NCBI GenBank assembly: GCA_947478725.1
Contig: CANJWZ010000020.1
Span: forward strand, 1 to 64,000
Direction of reading: 5' to 3'
Origin: Comamonadaceae bacterium
Lineage (GTDB): Bacteria; Pseudomonadota; Gammaproteobacteria; Burkholderiales; Burkholderiaceae_C
DNA length: 64,000 nt
Below, one piece after another: positions 61,702 through 64,000 of this stretch (position 1 is the first letter of the stretch; the number at the start of each line of letters is the position of its first letter). Position numbers and translations under genes: made by a program. Below the pieces are notes generated by a model that was given only the letters and a program-made list of their open reading frames with translations, did no database searches and was not told the DNA's origin.

Positions 61702-62912
61702 CAGATAACGTTCTTCTTATGCAGCGCTGCGATCTCCTCGCCGCTGCGCCCTAGGATTTCAGAAAGCACCTCGTCCGTGTGTTCTCCCAGCATCGGCGGT
61801 GCGCGGCGGATGTCGCCACCACAGCCGGAAAAGCGAAAGGGCACGCCGAGCTGCGTCAGTTTGCCAAGCTTTGCATGCTGCACGCTGGTGACCATGTCGG
61901 GCGAGGTGGTTCGCAACTCTTCATAAGCTGTCGCCAAGTCGTTGACAGGAGCGCAGGGAATGTCGGCTTCTTCCAGGATGGAAAGCCAATCTAATGTAGT
62001 TCTCTGTACAAAGACCTTCGAGAGCTCGGCCACCATCGCATCACGGTTCTTGACCCGGCTCTGGTTTGATGCAAATAGCGGATTGGTGCCAAGATCTGGC
62101 CGATGGATCGCATCACAGAAGGTGCGGTAGGTCTTGTTGGTGCCAGTAGCGACGACCACAAAACCATCTCGTGTCGGGAAAGACTGATACGGCACCAGCT
62201 GCGGATGGCCCGAACCCAGCGGCGCCACATCAGCGCCACCATCCATCACCGCCACAGAATAATTGATCAGCAGGCTCATCGTCGCGTCCAGCAGCGAGAC
62301 GCTGACTTCCTGGCCTTTACCGGTGCGCTCTCGGTCGTAGAGTGCCGCTAACACCGCAGCGACCAAGTAGATGCCGCCGCCGAAATCGGCCACCGACGCG
62401 CCAGCGCGAATCGGCTCTTTCGAATCGTGTGCGCCGGTTATCCGCATGATTCCCGAGCGCGCCTGCACAGCGATGTCCATGCCGGCCTTGTCTGCATGCA
62501 CACCTTCAGAACCGTAAGCAGAAATGTTGGCGTAGATCAGTTTCGGGTTGAATCGCTCGAGGCTTTTATAGTCGAGCCCAAGGCGTTTGGTCACGCCAGG
62601 GCGAAAGTTCTGCACCACGATGTCGGCCCATCCGGCAAGCTCTTCGCAAATCGCCCGTCCTTCGGGTGTTTTCATCTCAAGCGCCATACTGCGCTTGTTG
62701 CGGTTGACAGCGAGGAAATAGTCCCCGCCAACTTTGGGAATGTCGGTGTGGAAGCGCTCGCTGACGTTCATGTAGCGCGTGGCGTCGCCGCGTTCCGGTT
62801 TTTCAATTTTGATGATTTCAGCGCCCAGGTCGCCGAGCACCATCGTGCAGTAAGGGCCAGCCACGCCGTGCGTGAGGTCAAGTATCTTGATGCCTTCGAG
62901 AGGTCTGCGCAT
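61701..62912 (-). CDS. CaiB/BaiF-family (type III) CoA-transferase
   Basis: A 403-residue CoA-transferase. The start is RPLEGIKILDLTHGVAGPYCTMVLGDLGAEIIKIEKPERGD. VQNFRPGV lies near residue 105, and the catalytic Asp is in KAGMDIAVQARSG near 148. GKGQEVSVSLLDA lies near 205. The ATG has AAGGAG upstream. It is 12 bp after the dehydratase gene and overlaps the ligase gene. The family moves CoA between carboxylic acids such as succinate and a substrate acid. Confidence 0.94.
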   Translation of the reverse strand: MRRPLEGIKILDLTHGVAGPYCTMVLGDLGAEIIKIEKPERGDATRYMNVSERFHTDIPKVGGDYFLAVNRNKRSMALEMKTPEGRAICEELAGWADIVVQNFRPGVTKRLGLDYKSLERFNPKLIYANISAYGSEGVHADKAGMDIAVQARSGIMRITGAHDSKEPIRAGASVADFGGGIYLVAAVLAALYDRERTGKGQEVSVSLLDATMSLLINYSVAVMDGGADVAPLGSGHPQLVPYQSFPTRDGFVVVATGTNKTYRTFCDAIHRPDLGTNPLFASNQSRVKNRDAMVAELSKVFVQRTTLDWLSILEEADIPCAPVNDLATAYEELRTTSPDMVTSVQHAKLGKLTQLGVPFRFSGCGGDIRRAPPMLGEHTDEVLSEILGRSGEEIAALHKKNVI

Positions 62913-62924
62913 ATCCCTGTCTCC

Positions 62925-63995
62925 TTAGCACCGAAGGGTGATGTCGCGTGAAGGCAGTCGCACTTGCGCCTTACCGCTGCAGTTCTGTTCGCCGCGCTGG
63001 TTTTCGCCCCACCAGCGGATATCGACCAGCGCTTCGTCTTTTGTCTTGTGTTTGCCGGTGACTTCGGCATGCATGCGGGTCAGGTCGCCGACCAGGTTGG
63101 GTTTGGTCACACGGCCTTCTAGCTTGCGAACAAAGCCCAAGTCGCCGCACCAGTTGGTCAGCAGGTGGCCCGCCCAGTTGATGCGCTGCCAGCCCTGATC
63201 GTAAGCACCGGGCATGCCGATTTCGTGGGCGATTTCCACATCGAAATGGCCTGCGGCAGGATGCATTGGTATGTTGCGTGTCGGCGAGTAGTAGACGTTG
63301 CGTGGATGGCGATCGCGCTCGGCGAAGGCCAGTTTCATGACGCTGTAAACCGTACGGCGGCCCGAATAAAAGCCTACGATGTCTACCAGCGTGAGCGGCC
63401 CCTTTTGCACCACAGGCAGCATCTCGCCGACCTCGACCTGTTCCCAATACAGCGCATCGCTGCCGCGACGGAATTCGTTGCGATAACCTTCTGCGATGGT
63501 TTCGATTTCCTTGTCCGTATATTTGTAGGGCTTGGGCGCTTCTGCAGCACCGTTGACTGCGAACTTGAAGCCGCCGCCGCTGCGCTTGCGCGGAATCCGG
63601 TAGATGTCGCCCTCATAGCGGCTGACGAGTTGGCCGTGCTGGTTGCTATAGAGAACCTCGCCAACCTGGTTGACGTAGCGCGACACATTGCGGCTTGATT
63701 TGATTTGCACGTCGATGAGGCGGGCACGGGCAGTGACGGTGTCTCCCGCCTTCACGGGATGGAAGTGCTCGAATCGTGAGCCGGCAAAAATCCATTGGAT
63801 GCCTGGCATGCCCGGCGCGATGATGCCGCTGTCTATCGTGTATAGAAATGTGGGGGGCGCGACGACGACCCCATGTGCCGTTCGCTTGGCGTATTCGACA
63901 TCCGAAAAAAGCGGATTGTCGTCGCCCACGCTGTAGTGCGCCCAGCGGCGAATGTCATGAACCGACAGTGGCTCATAAATGGCTGGTGTGTGCAC
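62925..63995 (-). CDS. MaoC/FAS1-like dehydratase (acyl-CoA hydratase type)
   Basis: A 356-residue protein with two hotdog-fold halves. The N-terminal half is FAS1-like (WAHYSVGDDNPLFSDVEYA near residue 18; APPTFLYTI near 46; FEHFHPVKAGDTV near 75). The C-terminal half is MaoC-like (LVDIVGFYSGRRTVYSVM near 205). It is likely to hydrate or dehydrate an enoyl-CoA. The track start is a GTG at 63995, 5 bp from the window edge, and the frame stays open to the edge, so the true start may lie outside. Confidence 0.85.
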   Translation of the reverse strand: MHTPAIYEPLSVHDIRRWAHYSVGDDNPLFSDVEYAKRTAHGVVVAPPTFLYTIDSGIIAPGMPGIQWIFAGSRFEHFHPVKAGDTVTARARLIDVQIKSSRNVSRYVNQVGEVLYSNQHGQLVSRYEGDIYRIPRKRSGGGFKFAVNGAAEAPKPYKYTDKEIETIAEGYRNEFRRGSDALYWEQVEVGEMLPVVQKGPLTLVDIVGFYSGRRTVYSVMKLAFAERDRHPRNVYYSPTRNIPMHPAAGHFDVEIAHEIGMPGAYDQGWQRINWAGHLLTNWCGDLGFVRKLEGRVTKPNLVGDLTRMHAEVTGKHKTKDEALVDIRWWGENQRGEQNCSGKAQVRLPSRDITLRC

Positions 63996-64000
63996 GTCGC

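Overview
The window looks like chromosomal DNA of a Comamonadaceae betaproteobacterium, closest in style to Rhodoferax or Polaromonas. The evidence is the high GC content, the protein families present (Bug/TctC binding proteins, a double-length UvrA, DUF6776/bactofilin, DUF2917, DUF6279) and several dispersed repeat families. No tRNA, rRNA, CRISPR array or intact transposase was seen.

Layout. 1-4.3 kb: the end of a leucine/isovalerate degradation operon (biotin subunit of methylcrotonyl-CoA carboxylase, a hydroxyacid dehydrogenase, HMG-CoA lyase), a YbaK-DUF1289 fusion and an HCCA isomerase-like protein. 4.4-14.1 kb: an MHS-type transporter, two small unknowns, a 1982-residue four-ATPase UvrA and an orphan Bug binding protein. 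14.1-19.7 kb: a HAD phosphatase divergent from the SAM-cycle group (SAH riboswitch, ahcY, tlyA-like, metF), then rlmJ. 19.7-28.7 kb: rplM-rpsI, DUF6776-bactofilin, erpA, anmK, an M23 peptidase, tyrS, dtd, CapA-like and NlpC/P60 genes, mostly translation and envelope functions. 28.8-32.3 kb: ybeY-phoH and ruvA-ruvB, the latter two bridged by a triple 87-bp tandem repeat. 32.4-44.4 kb: a DSD1-type PLP enzyme, phosphoglycerate mutase-like, DUF4136, folM-like/folB/ttcA, MidA-like, DUF2905, cca, GST, NDUFA9-like, slt and 5-FCL genes. 44.5-56.1 kb: a mixed accessory/core stretch with three toxin-antitoxin modules (parDE, mazEF, vapBC), two decayed gene remnants (MBL hydrolase, purT) and glmU-lrp-glmS. 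56.2-64 kb: one minus-strand catabolic cluster (MaoC/FAS1-like dehydratase, CaiB CoA-transferase, NDP-forming acyl-CoA ligase, MmgE/PrpD, Bug binding protein, GntR), cut by the right edge.

The most unusual signal is the repeats. A GC-rich element (core around CCCCCTCGGGGGGCAG) and a separate AT-richer element of about 55 bp (GCTAT...AGTAGCT...) occur between genes and also read in frame inside conserved genes: UvrA, TtcA, AnmK, GlmU, the HAD phosphatase, the PhoH C-terminus and the seam of the YbaK-DUF1289 fusion. A REP-like palindrome lies inside cca. Between ruvA and ruvB, three element copies form an 89-codon ORF that joins both neighbours by ATGA overlaps. The second candidate system is the right-hand cluster, whose enzyme set could fit activation and hydration of a C5/C6 di- or tricarboxylate; its substrate is inferred only. 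All calls come from reading the sequence and ORF track, and no database search was run.
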